A stretch of DNA of 64,000 bases from Plasmodium malariae (lineage: Eukaryota; Apicomplexa; Aconoidasida; Haemosporida; Plasmodiidae), in assembly GCF_900090045.1 (NCBI RefSeq), contig NC_041788.1, positions 620,001 through 684,000 on the forward strand. The letters run 5' to 3'. Below the pieces are notes generated by a model, which saw only the letters and a program-made list of their open reading frames with translations, had not been told where the DNA came from and did no database searches. This document shows, in pieces, positions 1 to 11,900 of the stretch. Both the position numbers and the translations under genes were made by a program. The number at the start of each line of letters is the position of its first letter. Within the stretch, counting starts at the first letter, position 1.

Positions 1-1
1 T

Positions 2-3000
2 GCTGAAACAAACTATGTTTGTATTGCCTTTGAACAGGGAAATGTATGGCTTTGCGCAGAGGACGGAGCAAATAAGATGTTTGTTTATGAAAAGTTAATA
101 TATAGAAAAATATGCGATATAATTAAAATAGAGATTTTTACCACCAATAATGTTATTAACTCTTTAATATTGTACAAAGATTACACCTTAATTTTTTATA
201 ACGAAAAATTGCAAAACTCTGTTAAAATACCTATACAAGAATATGTATATAATTTTTGTTTAAGTAATAATAATCAAAATATAGCTCTTTTTAATCATAA
301 AAATTTATACATTTATGATATTATGAAAAAAAACTTTTCTGTAGAGGATAACGAAGAAATAGAAACGAATGAAAATTTACAAGTTTCGAACAATGATAAG
401 AATTGTATAGAAGTTAAAGATATTTTTGATTTTTCCAAAAATTATAAGAATTTGCTAAGCTGTGACTGGCATCCCCAAAATCTCTGTATAGCATTATGTG
501 GGAAAAATATAGTAAGATATTTAGTCCTATATAATTATAAAGTTTATGAATATTCAGGTACAGAAATGCATAAATCGTACATAACTGCAACTAAGTTTAT
601 TACCATTTCGGATAACGTAATTTTATTAACCTCTTTAAGTTGTGGTGACAATCTATTTTGTGTGTGGGAATTTGAATTGGAGTACTGTTTATATAAATTC
701 AAAAGTGATCATATTATATCGCATTTTGATCTCTCCTATTTTGATGACTATTTACATATGTCTTTTCTGGCAGAGGAAAAACATTTGGCAAATGAAAAAT
801 TAGATAGCAAAAAAATTATAAAAAAAATTGAATGGGATGATTCGGAAGATGACACGTATACAGAACGAAGCATATGCGATCCTGTCTATCCTGATCAAAC
901 GGATAAAATTCATACAGGAACAAATAAGATGCAAGGCATAGATAATGGCACAGACTCCTTTAAAGATAACTACAATGGGGATAAAAACAAAAAAGATAAT
1001 AACAGTAATAGTAATAGTAGTAATAATAATAATAATGCACATAGCTCATCTACGTACGAAAATGAGAAAGATAGAATCAGCAGTGAATATTTCTCCGGAA
1101 GTAACGGTAAGAGGAATAGTGAATCCTGTTCAGGGGAATGTAATTTGAATTATCTAAACAAGAAAAAAAGAAAAAAAAAAATATTTGTTGATGATGAAGA
1201 AAATCAAGATAACTTCATCAATCTGTCCCATAAAAAGATGGCAAAGGATCGAGATTTAGGCAGAGAAAATAAAAGAGAAGATAAACATGACCAGTACTAC
1301 GAAAGAAAAAAAATAGACAAAATGAATTTCATTGATAATTATGCAGAAGAGGATCCAGATGATGTATATAATAGTTATGAAAGTGATAAATACAGAATAC
1401 ATAGTAAGAAACATCTTACCAATAAAAAAAATCGTGAAGATAATGAATATAACAAAAAGGAATATAATATACAAAATTTTATAAATAAAAATAAAGATGT
1501 TATAATGAATAATAGAGAAAGTGGATATTTTGAGGACAACAGTTATTTATTTGATAATGACGATGATCAAAAAAGTGTAACTGCCTTTAACAGTTATATT
1601 AAAGAAAAATTTGAACAATTAGAAAAATTGAAGAAACAAGTAGACATGTTACAAAAACAAGTGAAGAGTTTTACAAAAATTAACCTTGACGATTTTATTG
1701 TTTTATGCCCAGGATTATGCGAAGAACCAGAAAATATAAATGATCAGTGGTGTATGTTTTGGAATGATATAGGACATATAACCAAAAAAAAAGAAGGAAA
1801 TAAGACATATATATATATTTTCCTATTTAGAGGTGAAGACGTTGGAAAGAAAAAAATTACAGATATATATAATGTTACATCTGCATCGTTAAGTGCATAT
1901 GGATTTGCATTGGCATCCAATCCTTATGAAAAAACTATTTCAAAAAGTAATAGTATATTATGTTTTCATAACTTAAAAGATAATGTTATATGGAATAAAT
2001 ATTTGCCAAGTGAGGAATTAATAAAAGGGGTGGCAAATGGAAATAATTTTGTAGCAATAGTTACATCGAACAATTTTCTTAGAATATATTCTGCATATGG
2101 TTATATTATCAATACATTTTTATTGAAAGGTATACCTGTAGCTCTTTGTGCATATGACTATTTACTTTTTGTAATTACTTGTCCGTACATTTTTGAAAAT
2201 GTGTATAGTTACAACATAAATAATACTTATAATTGTACACTTTATAAGGTTTACGAAAATTTTACTGATTTAAAACCAAGCAAATATAACACATATCATA
2301 TTACCATACTATATGATGATGTTTTATCCCTCCCCTCTTGTCATTATTTGAATTGGGTAAATATATCCAACTTCGGTATTCCATATGTCAGAGATACATC
2401 CAATTTTATATACGGCTTATATCCTGTGTTTAAAAAAAATAATAATATCGTTTATGATTGGGTACCTATATTTGACCTAAACAATTTGAATACATATAAC
2501 CAGATGGATAAGTCTAAATACCAACACGCAGAACAGCAGAATGGAAATACACTAAATAAAAATGAGCAAGTTGCTAATAAAAAAATTCATAATGATCTAT
2601 ATGATGAAGATGAAAAAATAGAAAATAATAAGGATGATGCTAAGAAAAATAGGGATAGCCATCCTGATGATGAAATGGGAACAAACTCGCAGTGTGTTTA
2701 CTATCCTTTATATTTTGACAACTTTGAACAAATATCAGTTATCAGATTAAAGAAAAATGAAATAGAACCGAGATCTAACAAAATAGAAAGTTGTCTTGGA
2801 TATAACGTAGAAAAAAAATATATTGTAATGAGTGAATGTAATGTTATGAAATATGAAAAACTTGTTAAATTATTACAAGCCAATCCTAATTTATCTCTAG
2901 ATAATGATTCAAACAAAAACGAATCAGCTACTTTATTGCCGTGGGAACAATATGACGAAATGAGATCTCGAGTAGATCTTTACTGCAAACAGTTATTTGT

Positions 3001-3622
3001 AAATATTTCTTATGATTACATGAATGATGGTAAAAATAAAAGTGCAGTTGATACCTTAAAATCTTTAAATAAATTATACGATAAATGGATCATGCGAATG
3101 TTTGCTATACTTAAAAATGATAAAAAGAATCAAAAATTAGCTGTTAAAGTATCACGACTGTTTAAGAATATCAAAAACATGATGTTGTCCTTGAGTCTTG
3201 TAGATGATGAATATAGTACATTACATAGTGAAATTACGAATGAATATTTAAAAAGACAGATTAAAGATGAAAATTATAAAAATTATAAACAAAATCATAC
3301 TTACGAGGAAGATTATAAGGATGATGAACAAAAACGCAAAGAGATGTACGACAAATATTATAAGAATAATCAAAATATATCAGAAGATGAAAAGAAAATT
3401 TTTTCGGATACTAAACAAACTGGTTACTTATATAAGAACTCGACAAAGGATCAAGTAGAAAATGATAAGGAAAAGAAAGAAAATCATTTCTTAGATAAAT
3501 TCTTCACAGGAGTTACTAAAAACCAAAGTGTTGATAACCTCTTTTCGCAAGAAAAGAAAATCTCTCAAATTAAAAAAAAAAGCACCTTAGAAAACTTTTT
3601 TTCAGAATTGAAGGAAGAATAA
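2..3622 (+). CDS. CTF4: Ctf4/WDHD1 (AND-1) replisome adaptor, 5' end outside the window
   Basis: Probable homologue of Ctf4/WDHD1, the trimeric hub that links the CMG helicase to DNA polymerase alpha and other replisome partners in the nucleus. The frame is open from base 2 to the TAA at 3620-3622, giving 1,206 visible residues; the real start lies upstream, so the ATG at 77 is internal. In order it shows the end of an N-terminal WD40 propeller (about the first 230 residues), a long charged Asn/Lys/Asp-rich insert, a short coiled coil near residue 540, a second propeller from about residue 560, and a helical C-terminal region from about 975. The second propeller matches the SepB domain of Ctf4: a WCMFWNDIGHI strand, KGIPVALCAYDYLLFVI, then LNWVNISNFGIPYV, as in the WDHD1 segment ending with 'GTP'. 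The C-terminus is Lys-rich and low in complexity. I am sure of the SepB-like region; assignment to Ctf4 rests on that and on the domain order. Confidence 0.85.
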   Translation, partial: AETNYVCIAFEQGNVWLCAEDGANKMFVYEKLIYRKICDIIKIEIFTTNNVINSLILYKDYTLIFYNEKLQNSVKIPIQEYVYNFCLSNNNQNIALFNHKNLYIYDIMKKNFSVEDNEEIETNENLQVSNNDKNCIEVKDIFDFSKNYKNLLSCDWHPQNLCIALCGKNIVRYLVLYNYKVYEYSGTEMHKSYITATKFITISDNVILLTSLSCGDNLFCVWEFELEYCLYKFKSDHIISHFDLSYFDDYLHMSFLAEEKHLANEKLDSKKIIKKIEWDDSEDDTYTERSICDPVYPDQTDKIHTGTNKMQGIDNGTDSFKDNYNGDKNKKDNNSNSNSSNNNNNAHSSSTYENEKDRISSEYFSGSNGKRNSESCSGECNLNYLNKKKRKKKIFVDDEENQDNFINLSHKKMAKDRDLGRENKREDKHDQYYERKKIDKMNFIDNYAEEDPDDVYNSYESDKYRIHSKKHLTNKKNREDNEYNKKEYNIQNFINKNKDVIMNNRESGYFEDNSYLFDNDDDQKSVTAFNSYIKEKFEQLEKLKKQVDMLQKQVKSFTKINLDDFIVLCPGLCEEPENINDQWCMFWNDIGHITKKKEGNKTYIYIFLFRGEDVGKKKITDIYNVTSASLSAYGFALASNPYEKTISKSNSILCFHNLKDNVIWNKYLPSEELIKGVANGNNFVAIVTSNNFLRIYSAYGYIINTFLLKGIPVALCAYDYLLFVITCPYIFENVYSYNINNTYNCTLYKVYENFTDLKPSKYNTYHITILYDDVLSLPSCHYLNWVNISNFGIPYVRDTSNFIYGLYPVFKKNNNIVYDWVPIFDLNNLNTYNQMDKSKYQHAEQQNGNTLNKNEQVANKKIHNDLYDEDEKIENNKDDAKKNRDSHPDDEMGTNSQCVYYPLYFDNFEQISVIRLKKNEIEPRSNKIESCLGYNVEKKYIVMSECNVMKYEKLVKLLQANPNLSLDNDSNKNESATLLPWEQYDEMRSRVDLYCKQLFVNISYDYMNDGKNKSAVDTLKSLNKLYDKWIMRMFAILKNDKKNQKLAVKVSRLFKNIKNMMLSLSLVDDEYSTLHSEITNEYLKRQIKDENYKNYKQNHTYEEDYKDDEQKRKEMYDKYYKNNQNISEDEKKIFSDTKQTGYLYKNSTKDQVENDKEKKENHFLDKFFTGVTKNQSVDNLFSQEKKISQIKKKSTLENFFSELKEE

Positions 3623-4629
3623 AAGGGGAAAATACTGAACTAACAGCAATAACGTAAAGAAATTGTAGCATTGCATGATCAAAGTAAAAAGGAAATTTTA
3701 AAACATTTTAATTTGAATTTGCTTCATTTGGTTGTATTTTGTGTATATTCATCTTAAATTTTTACACATTGATGCGAACGTTGACGTGTTAATTTTTTTT
3801 TTTTTCTTTTAACTTTTCTTTTTTTCGTGTGAAATTGAAGTTTATTACCTTTAAAACTAGATTACATTCAATTACATTATTCGGTAACAATCTTTTTTCA
3901 TTAATTTGAATTAATTTTTTTGCATTGTTTCTTAGATTTTCACAATTTTTTTTTTTTAAATTCTTCTATATTATAAATGTTTTTCCTGTTCTTCCTTACA
4001 CACCTCATTTGTTTTTTAAGGACATATAAAACAAATGTAAAATAAAAACAAAAAAAAGAGCAACTTCTAAAACCGTTATAGTTTAAATGCTTTAATGCTA
4101 TCAGATGGGTTCCCTTATTTGCCTTTATTGCGCATTATTATTATTATTTTCTTTTTTATGCAAATACGTATAAACATCGTATGTACATATGATCGCTTCC
4201 TTCAACCATAAGACAGAAATATATTTTGCGCATTTAATTAGGTTCAAAAGGAAACAAAAAATAAAGCAAAAAAAAAAAAAAAAAAAAGTAAAATTCAGTG
4301 GAATAATGGTTAACAGCTCAACTTGTTAGCATAATAAAAAAATACGTATGTACTAACCACATTTTTGGTGGTGAAGATTTCATAAAAATAAAAAAATGTG
4401 ACATCAAAAAATACCAAATGTTAAACACACAAAAAAATACATGCGTATATACATATGCAAATAAATGTGAAAGGTACAAATGGAGAAGATTTACTGATTT
4501 TTTTTGTTTTTTACACTAGTACTAAAACTCGGTGGAAAATTAAACAAAAATACAAAAAACGGTATTATTTCTATAGGTATGCATATATATATGTATGTGC
4601 ATATATGTATTCTTGTAATGGAACGTATA
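3623..4629. other. Convergent intergenic gap
   Basis: Between the 3' ends of the Ctf4-like gene and the minus-strand gene ending at 4630. It holds T-rich tracts (about 3791-3806) and an A run near 4267-4287. Short open stretches here are AT-rich and not protein-like. I see no RNA gene. Confidence 0.7.
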
Positions 4630-5865
4630 TTACATAGCTTCCATTGGATCTAAAATATACTTTTCATCTTTTAACTTTCTCCTTGACAACTTTCTGACTG
4701 CGTTTTGCATCAATCGTTCTCTTCTATTTTTACATTTAAAATTAATTATATCGAATAGTTTTCTTTCTTTGAATCTTCTTCTTTTTGAAGATAATTTTGA
4801 TTTCATAAATGGATTTTTAATATCATATGCTATAGGACCATTTTTCTTTAAAATACAACTTGTAGATGAACCAAAAAGCTTAAATGATCCATCATCATCT
4901 ACATCATTGGAATATTCAAATTCACTTAAATTCTTTTTGATCATTTCGAAAAATTCCTTTTTTGATGTAATTGCATATTTGTTTACTTGTTTTTCTTCAC
5001 CGCTTTCTTCTTTCTCGTTACTATTTTCCTGTTTCTCTTTTGTATTTTCTAAGCTCTCCAGAACAGATAGGATATTTACATTTTCGCGTTTATTTATAGC
5101 CTTACATTCATCCTCCTTTTGCTTTTTGTCATTTTGTTTAGTTATCACTGCACCATTTTTCTTTTTCAATTCAATTTGTTCTTTTATTTTATCATAATAT
5201 TTAATTCGTTTCTGCGTAACAGGGTCATAATATTTATTTATAAACGATTGAAGACCATTAATATAAAAAGAATTGTTTTTAAATTTTTCATGAACTATTT
5301 CTAATATGTGAAAATAAGAAAATACATTTTTAAAATTAAACTTGTTTTCAGTTATAGTAAAATTTACATGTCTACTATAATTATATTTCGCTTCTTTTTT
5401 TCTAGATGAATACCAGTAATCATATTGATTGAATTTTCTTCCTAACTTTTTATTTTTATAAATATCTTTTATATTTTCATATTCTTTTAAAATATTTTTA
5501 TCATATTTAAAATACTTTTGATCTGGATCTAATTTGCTTAGCTTTTCAGTTATTACTATATAAGCACTATTTTTTTTTTTCAACTTTTGATTAATTTCAT
5601 TCCTGATTCTCCCTTTTTTTATCCTCTTTTCTACGAAATTTTTATACTTATACTTGAATTTTTTAGTCATGTATAATTTAAAAAAATCTGTATAGTTATT
5701 ATTACCAACCTTTAGAAAATTTAATGTTTTGTTGTTTCTATTTGGGCAACATGATACCTCTTTAACAATGTAATCTGAAGTACACATCACCAAAAAAACT
5801 TTTTCATGCTTTTTTAGATTTTGTAAAAGAAATATTAGCTTAAATAGGATCAAAATGAATTTCAT
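4630..5865 (-). CDS. Conserved-type Plasmodium protein, unknown function, with signal-like N-terminus
   Basis: I do not recognise this 411-residue protein. It begins with a hydrophobic stretch (MKFILILFKLIFLLQ, residues 1-15) followed by a Lys/Asn/Tyr-rich, strongly basic region without acidic residues for some distance. That layout is what bipartite apicoplast leaders look like in Plasmodium: signal peptide then basic transit peptide. The middle (residues about 140-240) has Tyr- and Phe-containing helical segments. A Glu/Lys-rich low-complexity insert follows at about 265-300. The C-terminus is basic (RRRFKERKLF, then KLSRRKLKDEKYILDPMEAM), the part most likely to be conserved. A basic, leader-bearing protein of this type could be an apicoplast RNA-binding or ribosome-associated factor, but nothing proves it. 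It is a single exon with no visible break, transcribed towards the Ctf4-like gene. Confidence 0.75.
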   Translation of the reverse strand: MKFILILFKLIFLLQNLKKHEKVFLVMCTSDYIVKEVSCCPNRNNKTLNFLKVGNNNYTDFFKLYMTKKFKYKYKNFVEKRIKKGRIRNEINQKLKKKNSAYIVITEKLSKLDPDQKYFKYDKNILKEYENIKDIYKNKKLGRKFNQYDYWYSSRKKEAKYNYSRHVNFTITENKFNFKNVFSYFHILEIVHEKFKNNSFYINGLQSFINKYYDPVTQKRIKYYDKIKEQIELKKKNGAVITKQNDKKQKEDECKAINKRENVNILSVLESLENTKEKQENSNEKEESGEEKQVNKYAITSKKEFFEMIKKNLSEFEYSNDVDDDGSFKLFGSSTSCILKKNGPIAYDIKNPFMKSKLSSKRRRFKERKLFDIINFKCKNRRERLMQNAVRKLSRRKLKDEKYILDPMEAM

Positions 5866-6744
5866 CCTACCTCACGTGTTATTCATTCCTTCAGTGCTTT
5901 GTATTTAATCTGCCTTGATTCTGTAGTTTATTTTTAGTTACATAATATACTTATAAGCATGTATGTGCATATATATGTAAGCATATATACAAATATATCT
6001 ATATCTATATATATGCTTTTTTCCTTTTTTGGATGTACTTTCAAATAAAAGAACTTTTTTTTTTAAGATTAAGTTTATATCATTTTTAAAGACTCGCGTG
6101 AACATGCTATTATTATATATGCTTCTTATATAACCATGGTTCTATTCACATAAATTTTTTGCTTTTCATTGTAAAGGTATCAAAAGAAAAATTCCATTTT
6201 TCTCATTTTAAAAACCCACATTAGGCTACAAAGAAGCAGAAAAGGAAAGGACGCAAAAAAAAAAAAAAAAACAGAAAAAAATAGGAAAAAAGAAAAGAAA
6301 AACATGAAGCTATTAATTATCCCATCATATTTTTATGTACGTTGTAAAAATTATTGCATCTGTAGAAACATATGAATAATGTGTATGATATTCTTTATAT
6401 ATTTTGAAAAGTGTTTTTTTTTTTTTTACATACGATTAGTATTGTATGTAAAAGGTATATATGTATATATATCATACAAATATACTTATATGTACTCAAT
6501 TCGTACATTATTAGAACTATTTTAGTATATTGTAATTTATCTATATGTACACATATTAATACACACTAGGATGTACACTATGGATTTTTTTTCCTTTTGT
6601 ACATTTACCAGACTATTTATGTTTATACATACATGCCTTAATTAATACACAAATTTATTAAAAAGGAATTCTTAATTTCAAATTCATTTTCAATAACATT
6701 CTTCACTAAATGTTCATATAATTATTACATTATTCTGAGATGGG

Positions 6745-6776
<32 letters not shown>

Positions 6777-7231
6777 ATTTAAAAAATAAAATTTATTTTA
6801 TTTTTATACCTTAAAAAAAATTACAACTATTTGAAAGCATCTTATTATGTACAAATAAAAAAATATTCCAAGATATTTTCGCAGTATCCTTTTATACACA
6901 ATAGCCAAAAAATAAATAAATATACGTCTGAACATATAATTAAATCGATTTTAATATTCTAAAAAATACTTATCCCCAAGATAAAAAAAAAAAATTACAG
7001 GTAAATATTTAAATTTAGCATGAATATATACGGATGTATCTATTCATATGTTATATTATGTGTGCTTAAACAGTAAGGTTACATGTGAACATGTTTATAC
7101 ATATATACAATCAAGTTTACGTTAATAAAAGATACATTCTATAAAGCAACATTTTTTTTAAATAGCATAAATGTTACAAAAAATACACATATATATAAAA
7201 ATGAGTACACGAGTAAGAAAAAAAAAAAAAA
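5866..7231. promoter_or_regulatory. Divergent intergenic region, likely two-way promoter
   Basis: It lies between two gene starts that face away from each other (5865 on minus, 7232 on plus), so both 5' flanks must be here. It contains a run of about 31 A at 6745-6775 and TATATG/TACATA-rich stretches near 5950-6020 and 6440-6500. No specific factor site can be assigned by eye. Confidence 0.5.
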
Positions 7232-8230
7232 ATGATTTTTAGATACCACTGCTATGCTGTGTGGCATAGACATAATTTCAAGGGATATCAATTATGCAAT
7301 AAATATTTTTTACAAAATTGTTTAACCATTATTAATAATAAAACGAAACGTATACTGAGCTATGGGATAAACGAAAAGGATGAAATGCGAAGGGAGGGAG
7401 AAAATGAAGATAAAAAAGATCTCGAAATTTCTTTGTATTTGTCAAAGCGTACTGTAATAAACTCAAAAGAAAAATCGCTTAACAACATCTATCCTTACTA
7501 TAAAAGTAATTATTATATTAACAAAAATAATGTATTTGTCGATATGGAAAGCCTATTTTGCAATGATAAAAAATTTTTTAGTGGTAGGAGTGTAGGATTA
7601 AAAAGAAAAAAGAAAAGAAAAGATGAAAGAGTGATAAATACTTGTTTAGGAAAAAGATTAGAATTCTTTTATCCCAAGAAAAAACGAAGACAACGCATTG
7701 GTTTAATTCAAAATAGTAGAAAAAATATTGTTTACGATAATATTTTAAAAAGATTTTTAGTGTATTATTATAAACAAGGTATTCAAGTTTTTAGAAGTTT
7801 TAGCTGTAAAAAGAAAAGAAAATTTGAATCTGCTAGAAATAAAGCTATCATATTATCCAAACAGTTTCAAAAAAAATATACCAAACAAAAAGAGAAAGAA
7901 GAAAAAAGTAACAAAACTCCTTTAAGTATACATAATTGTAGTAATTTAATGACTAAATATGATCATGATGTAAGAAAACAAATAAAAATTGTGCCTGATA
8001 AAAATAAAAGCGGGTATAGAGGTGTCTTCTACGATTCCGCTCATCATGCATACATATGTACTTACAACGAAGCAGGAATACGAAAATTTCAAATTTTTAA
8101 AATTGAAAATAATGATTATCTTGAAGCGTATAATTTAGCTGTTATGTGTCGTAGATATAAACTTTTCAAGAATTTTCAATTCGTGTCTCAAAGAAATAGA
8201 GTAAGGAGTGGACGAATACATCTTAAGTGA
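7232..8230 (+). CDS. AP2-domain protein with probable organelle-targeting leader
   Basis: A 332-residue protein with one AP2-type domain near the C-terminus (residues about 250-315). The diagnostic pieces are SGYRGVFYD (the YRG element), an alternating strand pattern ending in IRKFQIFKI, and the amphipathic helix LEAYNLAVMCRRYK. In Plasmodium, AP2 domains usually define ApiAP2 DNA-binding regulators. This protein is unusual: it is short, has a single domain, and its first ~45 residues (MIFRYHCYAVWHRHNFKGYQ and on) contain Arg, His, Lys and aromatic residues but no acidic ones, like a mitochondrial presequence. The middle is very Lys/Arg-rich (KRKKKRKDER, KKKRRQRIG). It could therefore be an organellar RNA- or ribosome-associated AP2 protein rather than a nuclear factor. 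The start is the first ATG after an A-rich tract at 7217-7231. The AP2 call is firm; targeting is inference. Confidence 0.85.
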   Translation: MIFRYHCYAVWHRHNFKGYQLCNKYFLQNCLTIINNKTKRILSYGINEKDEMRREGENEDKKDLEISLYLSKRTVINSKEKSLNNIYPYYKSNYYINKNNVFVDMESLFCNDKKFFSGRSVGLKRKKKRKDERVINTCLGKRLEFFYPKKKRRQRIGLIQNSRKNIVYDNILKRFLVYYYKQGIQVFRSFSCKKKRKFESARNKAIILSKQFQKKYTKQKEKEEKSNKTPLSIHNCSNLMTKYDHDVRKQIKIVPDKNKSGYRGVFYDSAHHAYICTYNEAGIRKFQIFKIENNDYLEAYNLAVMCRRYKLFKNFQFVSQRNRVRSGRIHLK

Positions 8231-8755
8231 GCTTCTTTTTGTGTAAGGTGCAGTAAACTACATAGAGGGGTGACAAAATCAAATTATTGCGCATGGAGCA
8301 AGCCCAATAAAATGGATAAGTAAATAGACAAATTAGTGTATACATTACATATATAGATATGGATAAGTAGGGACATAAAAAAAAAATACCGTTTGTATGT
8401 ATTTTTTTAAAACCTAAGCTCTTAATTTAAAAGTTAAAATACTTATTTTTTCTTTTTTTCAATGTATTTTTTGTGAAATACACATTATAAATACAGCATT
8501 TAAATATAACATTTAAATACAAAATTTGAAGTCGGTTTGTGAATTTTATAGCTACAAGAAAAATAATATACACACTTGGAAAAATCCGGAATCTATTAAA
8601 ATGCTTATACCCATGGATCTAATTAGGAACGTAGTCATTTTTTACAAGTACATATATATACACACATATATATATCGCATGTGTATTTACGTATGTATGT
8701 ATTTTGAGTACATAATTTAAAAATTTTTCTGAAAAGCAAATGAAAAAATGTGTTA
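8231..8755. other. Convergent intergenic gap
   Basis: Between the AP2 gene and the newly proposed 3' exon of GCN1. AT-rich with (TA)/(CA)-type simple sequence near 8650-8700. Nothing else is seen. Confidence 0.6.
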
Positions 8756-8967
8756 TTATTCGGATTCGAATGTTGTGCTACGTTTCTTGGCCAAAACACT
8801 ATTTGCAAATTCAAGCAGTTGGTTATATTTTTTACTCTCCATTTTGTCTTTTAAAAATTTTATTTTCATTTTGTACCGATTTTCATCGTTTACTTCCAGG
8901 ATGCATTTTAAGCAGCTCTCTCCCTACATATAAAAAAAAAAAAAAGAAAAAAAAATATACATGCATT

Positions 8968-8998
<31 letters not shown>

Positions 8999-11900
8999 GC
9001 ACAGGCGGGTAGGAAAAGGTCAGGTCATTCAATGCATATGCATGCCCAAGGGTTCATGCGAGTCGTACCATTAACTTAAACACTTGTCCTGTGTTAGTTA
9101 AGGCCAAGAGCACATTATCCAAAATGATTAAAAAGTTTGGTATGTTTTCATGATATATATCTGGTTTTTTATTAAATATATGTTTAATCCCCTTAAAATA
9201 GTTTTGATGTATTTCTTTAGAAATCATGATTAACGGAGGTAATTTTAAATAACTGATAATACTATAAATATAAGATATGCAGTCATCATCACATTTTGAT
9301 AAGTTATAAAATATGTTGTAGCATATATTCTGTAGACTATTTATTTCTTCCTTTAACATCTGTTCATATAACTGTTTAAAAGCATCTAACGAATTTTCCT
9401 TCTTTAAAATATCATAAAAATTACTTACTTCACTTATGTGTAACATGAAATAATAAGATGTAACATCTAAAGTAGGTTTTACATATAATACGGATTCCAA
9501 ATATTGCTTTTTTCCTGGTAGATGAAAAATTATTAACAGTACGTAAATTTTACATGAATAAAAACGTACGTCATTATTGCTATGATCAAATAGCGGCTTA
9601 ATCAAATTGATTATTTTATTTAAAATATTTTTTAAATTAACATCCGAATTATTTAATATATTTGACAATATCATTAATATAGTTACAGATTGCTGCAAAT
9701 TAATTTGTATATTAATGTTATTCAATAAATCATTTACAAGTAAATCAACTCTTGATAATTTTTTTTCTGATATAATATTTAAAATATGAATAATTTGATT
9801 TTTTAACTTATCGTTATTTAGTGATTTTATTATGCATGTTTGGAGTTGCGGTACTAGCGGTTTTATATGATTACTTCCCTTTTTAATTAATATTTCAAAA
9901 GTGGAAAAGATAAAAATTTTGGCTTGTTCTATGTATTTATTCGTTAATACACGTATTAAGATACCAGAAATTTTTAAAATAAAGGGATTTGTAATTTCTG
10001 AATTGGTATATAAAAAAAGCTTTCTTAAAATTTCAATTGATTTTATTTTTATATCTGAATTTGTTGACAATAAAATTACATCTGTGAATATATTTATGAA
10101 CGAAGAAAACAATCGTTCGCATACATTTAACCCTACTATTTCGTACTTATCTTCAGGTATTTCATTCAAATTACTATCAGTGGTGTACTTATTTATAATA
10201 CTGTGAAATGTGTATACAAATGTGTACTTACTATCTAATTTCCTAGCCATTTCAATTAAATACATATATATTAAAGATGAAATTTCCAAAACCTCAATAT
10301 TTATGTCTACTAGGGTATAGTTTGATAAAAAATTTAAATACCTATCTATCCTATTCACATTTAATAAATTTATTTTTTTCTTTATTTTCTTCTTCATATT
10401 AATGCTGTTACCTAGATCTGTCGTATTTTTATCCTTCGATATTGTTGTCCTCTCATTATTCAATAAAGAAATGTCTCCTTCATTTATTACGTCTAATAGA
10501 TATTTAAAAATTGATAAAATTATTTCTCTTATTTTTCCACTTCCTTTGAAATATTCAAACTTTCTTAATTTCTTTAATTTATTTTTATCCATAATTTTTG
10601 AATAATTCGTTATTAAAAACTTGTCCTCTGTTTTATCCTTTCCATTTTCATTTCTATATTTTTCTAAGGTAGCGTAGGATAAGTTTATTTTGCTGTGACA
10701 TTTTTTCAATTCTGAAAAGAGAATATCTGTTAGAATATCTATGTTCTTTTCATTTATATTTTTTAGAAAGCATTTTACGTAAAGTATTATATCTTCAATT
10801 TGCATATCAGTTTTATACAATTCTAAGTTTTCCCACTTTCTTTTGTCACAATCGTGACCTTCATCATCTTCATCGTTGTCATCATCATAAACATCTTCCT
10901 CAGCAGTAAAGTCCTTTTTGGCATTATGTCCACTATCCTTCAAATTCTTCGAACTGGAATAAATTAAATTTATAAAAATATTAGTAATTTTTGAGAACAA
11001 ATGAGTATATACACCCAATTTTGCATAAGACACATAGGATAATAACTTTAATTTAGAAGCTGTATACGGGGGTATTAATGCATTATCTACTATGATATCT
11101 ATTACTAATTCCGTGTGAGCATGTAGTAATAATTTAATGCTTTTAAAATACATCAACTGCTTTAAGGTAAATTTCTTTCCATTTTTGGACAATTTAGAAG
11201 AAATAATATGGTTAATAATTTCAAGAATAACATCTTTCATAACAGTTTCCTCTATATTTAATAGTAACGAAGATAGTAATTTTATTATGTCTGAAGTATT
11301 TCTATGGTAAGCTAATTCCTTTATCATAAAAATAATATCATTAATTTGGTTAACTATTAAATTATTAAATTTGTTCTTTGAGAATATTTCGTAAAATCCA
11401 AGAGCTATTCCTTTTCTTATAGATATATTTTTTGTTGTCTTAAAATCATTAATAAGATTTTCCAAAATAGATTTCAAAGAATTCGAATCGGTTTTAAAAA
11501 CTAAATCACCTAATGTTAATGCACTGATAACCTGTTTTGAATTATTTTTAGATGATAAATTCTGCGTTATTTTTTTTAATAATATTGGCCACATTTCTTG
11601 TAAAACTCTTTTGTTAACATAATTCTTATATATATTATACGATATTTGCCTAACATTTATATTTGTATCATTTTTCATAATACAAATCAATGATAACATA
11701 AAATAAAACCTCTCGTGTAAAGCATGTAATATTTCTATATCTTTTTCTTCTTTATGAATTTCTAAATTTTTTTCAATTAATATATTTAATAAAGAAACAC
11801 TATCTCTTCTAATTCTCCAGTAGCCATTATAGATTTTATTTTCAATAAATTTTAAAATTAACGAAGTATTATTTTTTGAATAAACTGTAATTAATACCTT

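Noticed and set aside
8740..9012. Plus-strand open frame
   Set aside because: It is antisense to the proposed GCN1 last exon and ends in A-run and (TA)n peptides; the minus-strand reading is far more protein-like.
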